From positions 1 to 24,103 of the forward strand of contig JAEZHY010000181.1 of the NCBI GenBank assembly GCA_023416335.1: a stretch of DNA of 24,103 nt, read 5' to 3'. Source of the DNA: Pseudomonadota bacterium (GTDB lineage: Bacteria > Desulfobacterota > Syntrophobacteria > Syntrophobacterales > Syntrophobacteraceae). The notes beneath the pieces are model-generated. The model worked only from the letters and a program-made list of their open reading frames with translations, searched no databases and had not been told where the DNA came from. Both the position numbers and the translations under genes were made by a program. Positions 1 to 7,914 of this stretch are shown in pieces. Position 1 is the first letter of the stretch. Each line of letters begins with the position of its first letter.

Positions 1-1
1 A

Positions 2-211
2 AAGATCATGAATTCGGTAAACCGGGCGGTTTCCGCACTCCGCTTGAATCAGGAAAAACCTCCGCTGCCTGCGGAACTCTATTCGAAACTCACCGAGATA
101 TACAAGCCTCACATCGCGAACACTCAAAGAATAATCGACGCAGTTCCTTCTGCGCAGAGACCTTTTTCAGAAAATCTGATGCAGAGATGGTCAGGGAGAA
201 AGAAAAGATGA
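2..211 (+). CDS. 3' end of a probable sulfotransferase (partial)
   Basis: This reading frame is open from the window edge and ends at a TGA that overlaps the next start codon (ATGA at 208-211), so it is the tail of a gene beginning upstream. About 68 residues are visible. The pattern of a Pro-Pro-Leu-Pro segment, then a helix with 'LTEIYKPHI' and a following Leu/Ile-rich turn, resembles the extreme C-terminus of many bacterial PAPS-dependent sulfotransferases, whose last helix reads roughly 'L-x-x-x-Y-x-P-x-I/V-x-x-L'. None of the catalytic motifs lies in the visible part, so the family call rests on this weak signature and on the sulfotransferase that follows directly. The overlap suggests translational coupling. 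An ATG at 8 exists, but a free-standing 67-residue gene is less likely than a truncated one. Confidence 0.5.
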   Translation, partial: KIMNSVNRAVSALRLNQEKPPLPAELYSKLTEIYKPHIANTQRIIDAVPSAQRPFSENLMQRWSGRKKR

Positions 212-972
212 AAGCGGCAGCTTTGAAAATCCTCAGGTACGGCCAGGGGGTTCTGGGCTTGAAGCGCAACGATATCATTCTGGCCTCATTTCCGAAATCG
301 GGGAATACCTGGATTCGATTTTTTTTCTGCAATCTCATCAGCCTGCTGGAGTGGGACGGTAAGGAGGTGGACTTCAAGGCTGTTGATGCGACTATGCCGG
401 AACTCGGGGCGGACAATTTGCTCAGGCCCTGGCCTTACCGGAATGTGCCGAGGATAGTAAAAACACATCAAAGATACTGGCGAGTGTTCGGGGGCAACGA
501 GAAAAAGATTTACGTGATACGCGACCCGCGGGATGTAATGGTCTCTTACTATCACATGACAACCGCTATGAAGGAGTCCGGATTCGCCGCTCCGTTCGGT
601 GATTTCATCAGGCACGAAAAATTCGGTCTTGCTGCCTGGATGGAGCATTACCAGTCCTGGATCCCACATGCCTCGATCGTCCTCAGGTACGAAGATCTCA
701 GAAAAGGGGATATGCGGGAATTCGAAAATCTATCGGAGATCCTTGGGATCGGTGCGGCCAAGGACCTTATCGCAGAAGCGGTCCGGAGGTCTTCATTTGA
801 AAACGTACGCCGCGTCGAAAGCAAGTTTGGCTCGCCGAAGGCCGAAAAATACAAGGAGGGCTTTCGCTTTGCAAGAAGCGGCAAAACCGGCGGCTGGCGG
901 GGGTACTTTGGATTGGAGGATCTGCAGTATTACGAGGATCTGAAAGCTGCTTACCGGATTTCACTTTACTGA
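208..972 (+). CDS. PAPS-dependent sulfotransferase family protein
   Basis: A 254-residue protein with the full motif set of the Sulfotransfer_1 family, which moves a sulfo group from PAPS to a hydroxyl or amine. Visible are the 5'-phosphosulfate loop FPKSGNTW (28-35), KTH (85-87) with the probable catalytic His87, the 3'-phosphate motif RDPRDVMVSYYH (about 105-116), LRYEDL (159-164) and the C-terminal nucleotide-binding motif RSGKTGGWRGYF (223-234). I chose ATG 208 over the in-frame ATG at 187 because it overlaps the previous stop as ATGA and has a GGGAGAAAG sequence upstream. Its place among glycosyltransferases suggests the acceptor is a surface glycan or its lipid-linked precursor, but the acceptor cannot be read from sequence. 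The protein has no signal peptide and is expected in the cytoplasm. Confidence 0.92.
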   Translation: MKAAALKILRYGQGVLGLKRNDIILASFPKSGNTWIRFFFCNLISLLEWDGKEVDFKAVDATMPELGADNLLRPWPYRNVPRIVKTHQRYWRVFGGNEKKIYVIRDPRDVMVSYYHMTTAMKESGFAAPFGDFIRHEKFGLAAWMEHYQSWIPHASIVLRYEDLRKGDMREFENLSEILGIGAAKDLIAEAVRRSSFENVRRVESKFGSPKAEKYKEGFRFARSGKTGGWRGYFGLEDLQYYEDLKAAYRISLY

Positions 973-980
973 GGTTTTCC

Positions 981-2195
981 ATGAATATTCTCTCGGTTAT
1001 TCATTATCCGGGATTCGGCGGGCCCTATAACAGCAATATCAGAATTGCGCCGTGGTTGGCTGAAAAAGGCATTCACATCACGATGCTAATCCCGGATGAG
1101 CCGGGAGACGGTAAATCACGGCTGGAAAAAGCCGGCATGGACATCGTATCCATCCCGCTCCACAGGATTCGTGCGACCCTGGACCCTTCCGTACACGCTT
1201 TATTCTGCCTGGATTTTTTCCGCGAGGTGTCCTGTATCCGTAAAATCATACGAGATCGCAGAATCGACATCGTAATGATCAACGGGCTGGTCAATCCGCA
1301 CAGCGCAATCGCGGCACGCCTGGAATCCGCCGCGGTTGTATGGCACCTGCTCGATACGAGGGCGGGGATGCTCGTGCGTCGAGCGATAATGCCTCTAGTG
1401 CTCAAAATGTCGGATGCGATCATGAGCACCGGTCGAAAAGTTGCGGCTGAGCATCCGGGAGCGGAATCTTTCGGGAACAGGCTCATAAGTTTTTTCCCGC
1501 CCGTTGATACGTCGGGCTTTATCGGAGATCCCGTTCGTCGGGCAAAAGCAAGAGAGGAACTGCAGGTCCCTCAGGATGCATTCCTCGTGGGTACCGTTGG
1601 GAATGTGAATCCGCAGAAAGGCTACGAATACCTGATCCGTGCCGGAGCACTCCTGAAAGAAAGAATTCCTGAATTAAGAATTCGTGTAATCGGTCCCTTT
1701 GTTCCGACTCACCTGGAATATCAGAAAAATTTGATGAGCGAAGTGCGGGAAAGGGGATTGTCGGAATGCATCGGCTTTTGCGGTTCGCATCCCCGCGTGG
1801 AGAGAATTCTTCCGGCATTCGACGTTTTTGTGATGACGGGTGTACCGTTTTCTGAAGGAATAACCACCGCTGTACTCGAGGCCATGTCCTGCGGACTGCC
1901 GGTCGTCACAACGGATGCAGGCGCGATCTGTGAGGCGGTGGATGACGGTGTGAGCGGATTGATCGTACCATGTTTGGATTCTGCAGGCATCGCCGGTGCC
2001 GTTAACGGGCTCTACGCGAATCATGAGCGGCGTGTATCCATGGGAAGAGCGGCGCGAGAGCGTGCATTGAAGTATTTCGATTCAAAAAGTTGTGCGGAAA
2101 CACATGCGCTGGCATTTGAAAGGGCATTATCCCACCACGGGCGGCGCAAGCAGAGAGCCGCAATAGCCGGACGGCATTTCCCTACCTTGACTTGA
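981..2195 (+). CDS. GT4-type (GT-B) glycosyltransferase
   Basis: A 404-residue retaining glycosyltransferase of the GT-B fold, expected to act at the cytoplasmic face of the membrane on a lipid-linked glycan. The N-terminal acceptor domain starts with the usual 'MNILSVIHYP' strand and a Gly-rich loop (GFGGPY, 11-16). The donor domain begins with VGTVGNVNPQKGYEYLI (203-219) and contains the E-x7-E signature with Glu292 and Glu300 in SEGITTAVLEAMSCGLPVV. The start codon lies 8 bases after the sulfotransferase stop, behind a CTGAGG ribosome-binding sequence, so the two genes are very probably cotranscribed. Donor sugar and linkage cannot be assigned. Length and motif spacing are normal for the family. 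Confidence 0.9.
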   Translation: MNILSVIHYPGFGGPYNSNIRIAPWLAEKGIHITMLIPDEPGDGKSRLEKAGMDIVSIPLHRIRATLDPSVHALFCLDFFREVSCIRKIIRDRRIDIVMINGLVNPHSAIAARLESAAVVWHLLDTRAGMLVRRAIMPLVLKMSDAIMSTGRKVAAEHPGAESFGNRLISFFPPVDTSGFIGDPVRRAKAREELQVPQDAFLVGTVGNVNPQKGYEYLIRAGALLKERIPELRIRVIGPFVPTHLEYQKNLMSEVRERGLSECIGFCGSHPRVERILPAFDVFVMTGVPFSEGITTAVLEAMSCGLPVVTTDAGAICEAVDDGVSGLIVPCLDSAGIAGAVNGLYANHERRVSMGRAARERALKYFDSKSCAETHALAFERALSHHGRRKQRAAIAGRHFPTLT

Positions 2196-2265
2196 TCACC
2201 TGACTGGTTCCGATTCCACCAGCCAAAATCATTCTTTCGAAACAGTTCAAAAACACTTTCCGCAT

Positions 2266-2284
2266 CTCCGCACCCCCAGCGGAG
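2266..2284 (+). other. small hairpin in the 121-bp gap before the first FkbM-like gene
   Basis: CTCCGC (2266-2271) and GCGGAG (2279-2284) form a perfect 6-bp stem with a 7-base loop. No T-run follows, so it is not a convincing Rho-independent terminator; it may be an mRNA-processing or coupling-breaking element. The ribosome-binding site AGAGGAGGT of the next gene lies about 20 bases downstream. The rest of the gap shows no clear promoter. Confidence 0.3.
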
Positions 2285-2316
2285 AAAGGCCCGGAGATTT
2301 CAGAGGAGGTAATTCG

Positions 2317-3156
2317 ATGTCCAGGCTCTCGAGATTTCTGACTGCTGCGAAAGCGGCAGCCGTGTTTCCGCTCCATCTGAGAAAAGCATGCGACATAGAG
2401 GTTGAGCGTTATATCCTCGATATTATGCAAGCAGAAAGAAGATTGGATGAAAAACGTTTGATTCCGCATGGATATCAGGTTTTTTCCGAAAACGACGAAG
2501 ATGGAATCATCAATGAAATCTTCAAGAGAATAGGGGAAACGAACAGGTTTTTTGTGGAGTTCGGTGCGGGAAACGGCAGGTTCAGCAATTCGCTCTATCT
2601 TCTTTACAAAGGCTGGTCCGGGCTTTGGATGGAATGCGGAGTGCAGAACTGCGAAATATTGAGACAAAATAATAGAAGATTCATCGACTCCGGGTCGCTC
2701 ACGCTTTTGAGGGATTTCGTCGGTGTGGAGAATATCGAGAGGCTGCTGGCAACCGGGCGTGTACCGAGAAGCTTCGATCTGCTTTCGGTAGATATAGACG
2801 GGAACGACTACCATATTTGGAAAACCATTGAGAAGTATCGGCCGCGGGTTGTCGTCATCGAGTACAACTCGAAACTGAGGGACAGCATCGAGTGGGTTCA
2901 GGCTTACGATCCGGAAAGCAGATGGCAGGGTGTGAACGGCTTCGGCGCAAGCCTGAAATCGCTGGAACTATTGGCGGACACGAAGGGATATGCCCTTGTC
3001 GGCTGCAACATAACAGGGTTAAACGCTTTCTTTGTGAGCAAAGAACTGGTTGGACAGAAGTTCTCCGCTCCTTTCACTTCAGAAAACCAATTCCAGCCTC
3101 CAAGAATTTTCCTGCGACGTACAGTCGGGCTTCCCATGGGGTTCGTGCCGAGCTGA
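2317..3156 (+). CDS. FkbM-like SAM-dependent methyltransferase, paralogue A
   Basis: A 279-residue protein with a Rossmann-type methyltransferase core. VEFGAGNG (80-87) matches the SAM-binding loop, 'GLWMEC' (102-107) fits the acidic end of strand 2, and LLSVDIDGNDYHIW (155-168) followed by PRVVVIEYN (176-184) matches the central strands of FkbM-like proteins. Such proteins usually O-methylate sugars or other hydroxylated acceptors; here a glycan sugar is likely, but this is inferred from context. A strong AGAGGAGGT ribosome-binding site precedes ATG 2317. It is a close, almost gap-free paralogue of the protein at 5895-6767. Many relatives are annotated only as hypothetical, so the methyltransferase activity is probable and not certain. 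Confidence 0.72.
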   Translation: MSRLSRFLTAAKAAAVFPLHLRKACDIEVERYILDIMQAERRLDEKRLIPHGYQVFSENDEDGIINEIFKRIGETNRFFVEFGAGNGRFSNSLYLLYKGWSGLWMECGVQNCEILRQNNRRFIDSGSLTLLRDFVGVENIERLLATGRVPRSFDLLSVDIDGNDYHIWKTIEKYRPRVVVIEYNSKLRDSIEWVQAYDPESRWQGVNGFGASLKSLELLADTKGYALVGCNITGLNAFFVSKELVGQKFSAPFTSENQFQPPRIFLRRTVGLPMGFVPS

Positions 3157-3169
3157 TGTGAATTCTGCT

Positions 3170-3184
3170 CCGCTTTAACAGCGG
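3170..3184 (+). other. small hairpin between the FkbM-like gene and the next glycosyltransferase
   Basis: CCGCT and AGCGG form a perfect 5-bp stem around TTAAC shortly after the stop codon of the preceding gene. It has no T-run and is short, so it is at most a weak 3'-end or processing element. The remaining bases up to 3264 show nothing else apart from the GAGGT ribosome-binding sequence near 3247. Confidence 0.22.
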
Positions 3185-3264
3185 CTTCCCGACAATCTGC
3201 AACTTATCAGGAAACCGCCGGACCCTGGATCGGAAATTCCAGCAACGAGGTATAAGCACAGTAC

Positions 3265-4548
3265 ATGGAAAGCAGAAAAGGAAAACTTCTTCTCCTGTGC
3301 CAGCATTTCTACCCGGAGATGATCTCCAGCGGGATACTGATGACGGAACTGTGTGAGGAACTGGCCGGGCGCGGCTGGGATATTACGGTCTGTTGCGCCC
3401 AGCCCAGCCTGAGCCTGGAACAGAAAAACGAGACGGTTCCACGCCTTATGGAATATAGAGGAATTCTCATTCGAAGGTGCCGCTCCTGGGGATCTCACGG
3501 CAAAGGCATCTTTCATCGACTCGTTTTCGCTTTGAGTTATCTCCTTTTTGCGGCCTGGACGTCTCTGCGCAACATATCGGATTACGATGCGCTTCTGGTA
3601 ACAACCAATCCTCCCTTCATCGGCCTTCCGGGCCTGATATGCAGAATCCTGACGGGACGTCCTTACGTGCAGATCGTGCACGACGTTTATCCGGATATCA
3701 CGATCAAATTAGGTGTCCTGAAGGAAAAATCCCCCATTGCGAGGATCTGGGGCCGCCTCTCGAGTGCAATATTCAGAGGAGCCGACGCAAATATCGTTCT
3801 CGGCCGCGATATGGCCGAGGTAATCAAGTCGAAAATAGGAACCCGGAACGGAGCTGGGAAAGTTGCCTGCATTCCGAACTGGTCGAATGAACGGAATGTC
3901 CATCCCATTCCCGCGGATCGGAACAGCTTCCGTGCCGAACACAATCCGCAGGGTCTATTCACGGTACAGTACGCTGGCAGAATGTCCAGAACGCATAATC
4001 TCGAGCCGCTTGTCGATGCGGCTGACAGGTTGGGCGAAAAGGGAGTTCTCTTCCAGTTTATCGGCGATGGTGCGAAAAAGAAACTCCTGATGGAAATGGC
4101 GGTGGAAAAGGGCCTAACAAACGTTCAATTCCTGCCGTACCAGCCTATGGAAAAGCTCGGTGAAATGATCTCAGCGGCGGATCTGAGTGTTGTCTGCCTG
4201 GAAAGTTTCTACACGGGTTTATCGGTTCCGTGCAAGTCGTACGGCCTTATGGCAGCAGGAAGGCCGGTACTCGGATTCCTCGATCCGAAGGGTGAAATTG
4301 CCGGAATGATAAGGGAAAATGATTGCGGCGTCGTTCTTTCGGACCCCGATGGTGAGCAGGTGAGCCGGGTTGTAGCGGAACTCATAAACGATCCCGACAA
4401 GCTCGCGAGAATGGGGATGAACGGCTACAAAGCATTTCTAAGCAAGTACACTCTTTCAATTGCGGTGGATCGTTACGAGGCCGTTATCCGGAAGGCACTG
4501 CCCAAAATTTGGTACCCATCAAATCCAGAGCTGAGAGTCTCCCCGTAA
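3265..4548 (+). CDS. WbuB/WcaI-like GT4 glycosyltransferase
   Basis: A 427-residue GT-B glycosyltransferase. The N-terminus (LLLLCQHFYPEMISSGILMTEL, about 8-29) and the segment VTTNPPFIGLPGLI (112-125) with QIVHDVYPD (136-144) are typical of the WbuB/WcaI group, which adds amino-deoxysugars or related residues during O-antigen and capsule assembly. The donor domain shows VQYAGRMSRTHNLEPLVDA (234-252), FIGDG (265-269) and the group-specific SVPCKSYGLMAAGRPVLGF (320-338) in place of the classical E-x7-E. One hydrophobic stretch near 86-99 may sit on the membrane. The start at 3265 follows a GAGGT sequence at a rather long spacing. The exact donor is unknown. It ends one base before the flippase start, so the two are translationally linked. 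Confidence 0.88.
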   Translation: MESRKGKLLLLCQHFYPEMISSGILMTELCEELAGRGWDITVCCAQPSLSLEQKNETVPRLMEYRGILIRRCRSWGSHGKGIFHRLVFALSYLLFAAWTSLRNISDYDALLVTTNPPFIGLPGLICRILTGRPYVQIVHDVYPDITIKLGVLKEKSPIARIWGRLSSAIFRGADANIVLGRDMAEVIKSKIGTRNGAGKVACIPNWSNERNVHPIPADRNSFRAEHNPQGLFTVQYAGRMSRTHNLEPLVDAADRLGEKGVLFQFIGDGAKKKLLMEMAVEKGLTNVQFLPYQPMEKLGEMISAADLSVVCLESFYTGLSVPCKSYGLMAAGRPVLGFLDPKGEIAGMIRENDCGVVLSDPDGEQVSRVVAELINDPDKLARMGMNGYKAFLSKYTLSIAVDRYEAVIRKALPKIWYPSNPELRVSP

Positions 4549-4549
4549 A

Positions 4550-5866
4550 ATGGGTATAGCGACAAATACCTGTCGAAGTTCCGGTACAGGCGGCTATGTC
4601 TTGGGGGCATTCAGGCGGCATTTCCTGAAACTGGCCACCGTCAGCGGAGCATCGGTCTTCCAGACGCTGGCTCTGGCCGTACTGGGGTTGATGACCGGGA
4701 AGATTCTTCCCGTGGACGATTTTGGCGTTACCCGTACGATAATGGCCTATTTCTATTTCTTTACCATTATCGGCGAGTTGTGTCTGCACGACGGGGTGGC
4801 AGCATTCATTGCCGATTCGGACGACTCCGGGTATCGGAAAAAGTTTATAGTTAACGGCAGCTATCTGGTATTGGGTGCTTCCCTTCTGTTCGTGCTCGTG
4901 TTCGAAGTTCTGCTTTACTCCGACCGGGTATGGACCGGAGAACTCAGAAGCAATATGATGCTGGTCTTCGCGTTCCTGCCGGCAGCCAGTCTTGGGACGG
5001 TATACATGAATGTGCTGCCGGCCCTCGGTCAACACGGGAAGCTGAGTTTCAACTATGTGCTGAACGGGTTCATACAACTCGCGGTCATCGGCGCCGGTGC
5101 GTATGTATGGCAAATGGATGGATGGACGTCCACAAGGTGCCTTACCTACGTGCTGTTCCTACTCTTTTCCGGCTTGCAGATACGTCAATATCTTGAAGTT
5201 CAGCGTCCGGATCTCAGGACGATGAAGACGCTGTGGGGCTTTTCCCGGATTCATCTGATCGGTGGGATCTTCTCCCTCTGGTTCATCAATGCCGACATCA
5301 TTGTCATGGAGCGGCTTTCCATGAACATGTACGACATTGCGAACTATGCCATCGGCAGCATGTTTGCAAAGTCCGTCATGATCCTGCCCGCAACCATCGG
5401 CCGAGTCTACTTCAAAGATATATCCAGGTCGCTGGACAGCCTGGAGCGGTTTTCGGTTTTGACGGGAAAACTGCTTCTCCTGACGGTTGTCTCCTGCGCC
5501 TTTATCGCGGTTGCTCTCTATTTTGCGGCGCCGTTCCTGATTGGAGTGCTCTTCGGAGAGAATTACCGGAGCAGCGTCTTTATCATGCGGATACTCTGTG
5601 TCGGAATAGCTTTCAGGGGCGTATGGAATATTCTCACTCCGATAATGGTGGCTGCGAGACATCCGGGTTTTCTGCTGGCGATGAGTCTTGTCGCAAATTT
5701 TGTAAGTACGATTCTGTTCTATTTCTGGATCCCGGCTTTCGGATCCGTTGGGACTGCCTGGGCTACAAATGCGGCCTACATTTCGAGTTCATTGTTCGGC
5801 TGTATAGCGCTTTTTACATGCAGAAAGAAGCTGGTAAAGCAAAGCGTCGCAACGGTTTCTGCATGA
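4550..5866 (+). CDS. wzx: Wzx-type polysaccharide flippase (MOP superfamily)
   Basis: A 438-residue protein made almost entirely of hydrophobic segments (about 12, starting near residue 28) separated by short polar loops, the layout of Wzx/RfbX flippases that move undecaprenyl-linked repeat units across the inner membrane. The first two segments carry the family-typical pattern of a helix ending in 'GKILPVDDFGVTRTI', and SIHLI-like polar helices appear in the middle (FSRIHLIGGIFSLWFINADIIVM region, about 229-252). The final helices and the basic tail (CRKKLVK) fit the family. ATG 4550 is two bases from the previous stop, and no strong ribosome-binding site is visible, so coupled translation is likely. 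Substrate specificity cannot be read from sequence. Confidence 0.85.
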   Translation: MGIATNTCRSSGTGGYVLGAFRRHFLKLATVSGASVFQTLALAVLGLMTGKILPVDDFGVTRTIMAYFYFFTIIGELCLHDGVAAFIADSDDSGYRKKFIVNGSYLVLGASLLFVLVFEVLLYSDRVWTGELRSNMMLVFAFLPAASLGTVYMNVLPALGQHGKLSFNYVLNGFIQLAVIGAGAYVWQMDGWTSTRCLTYVLFLLFSGLQIRQYLEVQRPDLRTMKTLWGFSRIHLIGGIFSLWFINADIIVMERLSMNMYDIANYAIGSMFAKSVMILPATIGRVYFKDISRSLDSLERFSVLTGKLLLLTVVSCAFIAVALYFAAPFLIGVLFGENYRSSVFIMRILCVGIAFRGVWNILTPIMVAARHPGFLLAMSLVANFVSTILFYFWIPAFGSVGTAWATNAAYISSSLFGCIALFTCRKKLVKQSVATVSA

Positions 5867-5894
5867 TGGTTTTGCATCCGACCGAGGAAAAAGA

Positions 5895-6767
5895 ATGTTC
5901 AGACTTAAGCATATGAGGATTCTTGCGAATGAATGGGTAAACTTTCCAAAATATCTCAGGCAATTAAGCGATATCAAAATCGAATCGCAGCTGGAAGAGT
6001 TGAGGGCCTCGGAAAGGTACAGGGACGTTAAAAGACTGCCCAGGTTCGGATTTCAGGTTCACTCTCAATTCGATGACGACGGAATCGTTAACGAGATATT
6101 CCGGAGGATCGGAGAGACGAACCGTTACTTTGTCGAATTCGGTGCCGGAGCAGGCCAGATAAGCAACACATGCTTTCTGCTTATGCAGAAATGGCGGGGA
6201 CTTTGGCTGGAAGGGGACAAGGCAAAGATCGAAAGCATTTACAAACTGCATAAGACATATGTTGAAAACGGTTCTCTGGTCGTTGGAAAGGAATTTATTA
6301 CAGCGGAAAACATCGAGGATTTGTTTCGGTCCTACGAAGTGCCGGAGAAATTCGATCTGCTTTCGATAGATATCGACGGAAACGACTACCATATCTGGAA
6401 GGCTGTTTCGACTTTCAGCCCGCGGGTGGTGGTCATTGAATACAACGGAAGATTGAATGCCTCTCTCGATTTTGTTCAGGAATACAACGCCGCCTTCTCG
6501 TGGTCTGGAAGGAGCTATTTCGGAGCTGGTCTGAAAGCGCTGGAACTTCTCGGATCCCGTAAAGGCTACAGCCTGGTGGGTTGTAACATTACAGGTGCGA
6601 ATGCCTTTTTTGTCCGAAACGACTTGGTGACGGAAGAGAATTTCTGCGGTCCGTTCACATCTGAGAATCATTTTGAGCCGCCGCGGTACTTTCTCGGAAG
6701 AGTGGTTGGGTACCGGGGTGGGAATGGACCGCACGAGGGCGGTTCAGGTCGGATGGATAGCCGGTAA
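5895..6767 (+). CDS. FkbM-like SAM-dependent methyltransferase, paralogue B
   Basis: A 290-residue paralogue of the protein at 2317-3156. The same core motifs fall at the same residue numbers: VEFGAGAG (80-87), GLWLEGD (102-108), LLSIDIDGNDYHIW (155-168), PRVVVIEYN (176-184), GCNITGANAFFV (229-240). The two align without a gap from about residue 50 to 245, with 16 of 20 identical residues at 61-80 and 14 of 20 at 161-180. The last 15-20 residues are Gly-rich and unlike paralogue A; they run close to the start of the next gene. The start follows GAGGAAAAAG. A role in O-methylating a glycan sugar is inferred from family and context. The pair probably arose by duplication and now serves two sugars or positions. 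Confidence 0.72.
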   Translation: MFRLKHMRILANEWVNFPKYLRQLSDIKIESQLEELRASERYRDVKRLPRFGFQVHSQFDDDGIVNEIFRRIGETNRYFVEFGAGAGQISNTCFLLMQKWRGLWLEGDKAKIESIYKLHKTYVENGSLVVGKEFITAENIEDLFRSYEVPEKFDLLSIDIDGNDYHIWKAVSTFSPRVVVIEYNGRLNASLDFVQEYNAAFSWSGRSYFGAGLKALELLGSRKGYSLVGCNITGANAFFVRNDLVTEENFCGPFTSENHFEPPRYFLGRVVGYRGGNGPHEGGSGRMDSR

Positions 6768-6771
6768 GGAA

Positions 6772-7842
6772 ATGAAGAGATTGAGAATCGCGTATATGAC
6801 AAGGGGATTTGGCGACTATGTCGTAGGCCTTGTCAACGGTATGGCGGCCTATGCCGATATCGCTCTGGTGCTTAGCCGAAAAGACGAGTGGATAACTTCG
6901 TTCATTGACCCGCGGGTGAAAATAATGAAATCAGGAGCCCCCAGGGTTTCACACCCTGGAAATCTGGTTTCAATGGCTCAGATCAGGCGATTCATTTGCG
7001 ACTTCAAGCCCGATCTGGTGCACCTGCAAAGCAGAATGGTCTGGGAAACGCCCGTGGTGAGAAGCATTCCGGGGTTGAGATACGTGATTACAGCCCACGA
7101 CGTCGTGAGGCACCCAAGGCGGAAACGGTTCATTCCACAGTTCATACTGGATTGCGGTATACGGGGAGCGCCCGGGGTCATCGTCCACGGCGAATCCCTG
7201 ATGCATCTGGCCCGGCAGCGTTTCGGCTGCAGGAAGATCGCGAATCTCCCGCATGGTCTGATTTATCGCTACGGCTCCGGAGAAGCCCATGTCAAACCAA
7301 AAGAAAACCGGGTGCTGCTGTTCGGAACGCTGGATGAATGGAAAGGAATCGAACATTTCGTGCGATGCGAACCCGTGGTACGGGAACAGGTTCCCGATGT
7401 GAGATTTGTGATCGCCGGGCGATCTAGCGATCCCAATTACCATAGATCTCTTCCATGTCCCGGACAACATGTTGAAATGCGACTCGGGTTTCAGGACGAT
7501 GAGCAGGTTCGCTCGCTTTTCAGTTCAGCCGATGTGCTTGTGCTGCCCTACACAGATGCGTCTCAAAGCGGCGTCTTGCAGGTGGGGTTCAGCTTTGGCA
7601 TTCCCCCCGTAGTGACCGGCGTCGGAGCGTTGACGGACATCGTCCGGCACGAGGAAAACGGCCTTGTCGTAAATTCTGGGGATACCGGTGCACTCGCGTT
7701 CGCAATAGTGCGGTTGTTGACCGACTTTTCCCTCAGAAGCCGGGTGATTTCGGAGATGAAAAAGGATCGGGAAACGAGCCTGCACTGGGGAAACATCGCC
7801 TGCAAAACCATCGAGTTTTATGAGTCTATATTGTCGAACTGA
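6772..7842 (+). CDS. GT4-type glycosyltransferase
   Basis: A 356-residue GT-B glycosyltransferase. The N-terminal domain begins with 'RIAYMTRGFGDYVVGLVNG' (5-23), and the linker region has ITAHDVVRHP (106-115). The donor domain shows VLLFGTLDEWKGIEHFV (181-197), VIAGRSSDP (213-221) and TDASQSGVLQVGFSFGIPPV (261-280), a variant of the donor-binding motif with Gln270 where many GT4 enzymes have the second Glu; this variant is common in one GT4 subgroup. ATG 6772 lies 4 bases after the previous stop and gives the normal family N-terminus, although the AAGGA before it is very close to the start. In-frame upstream ATGs at 6724 and 6673 would add residues that do not look like the family. Sugar specificity is unknown. 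Confidence 0.85.
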   Translation: MKRLRIAYMTRGFGDYVVGLVNGMAAYADIALVLSRKDEWITSFIDPRVKIMKSGAPRVSHPGNLVSMAQIRRFICDFKPDLVHLQSRMVWETPVVRSIPGLRYVITAHDVVRHPRRKRFIPQFILDCGIRGAPGVIVHGESLMHLARQRFGCRKIANLPHGLIYRYGSGEAHVKPKENRVLLFGTLDEWKGIEHFVRCEPVVREQVPDVRFVIAGRSSDPNYHRSLPCPGQHVEMRLGFQDDEQVRSLFSSADVLVLPYTDASQSGVLQVGFSFGIPPVVTGVGALTDIVRHEENGLVVNSGDTGALAFAIVRLLTDFSLRSRVISEMKKDRETSLHWGNIACKTIEFYESILSN

Positions 7843-7914
7843 TTCGCTCTGATTACTCGCAGCTTCCCTCCCCGGTAGTCACACTGTCACACCCCAAATA
7901 AGAAGACGGATAAA

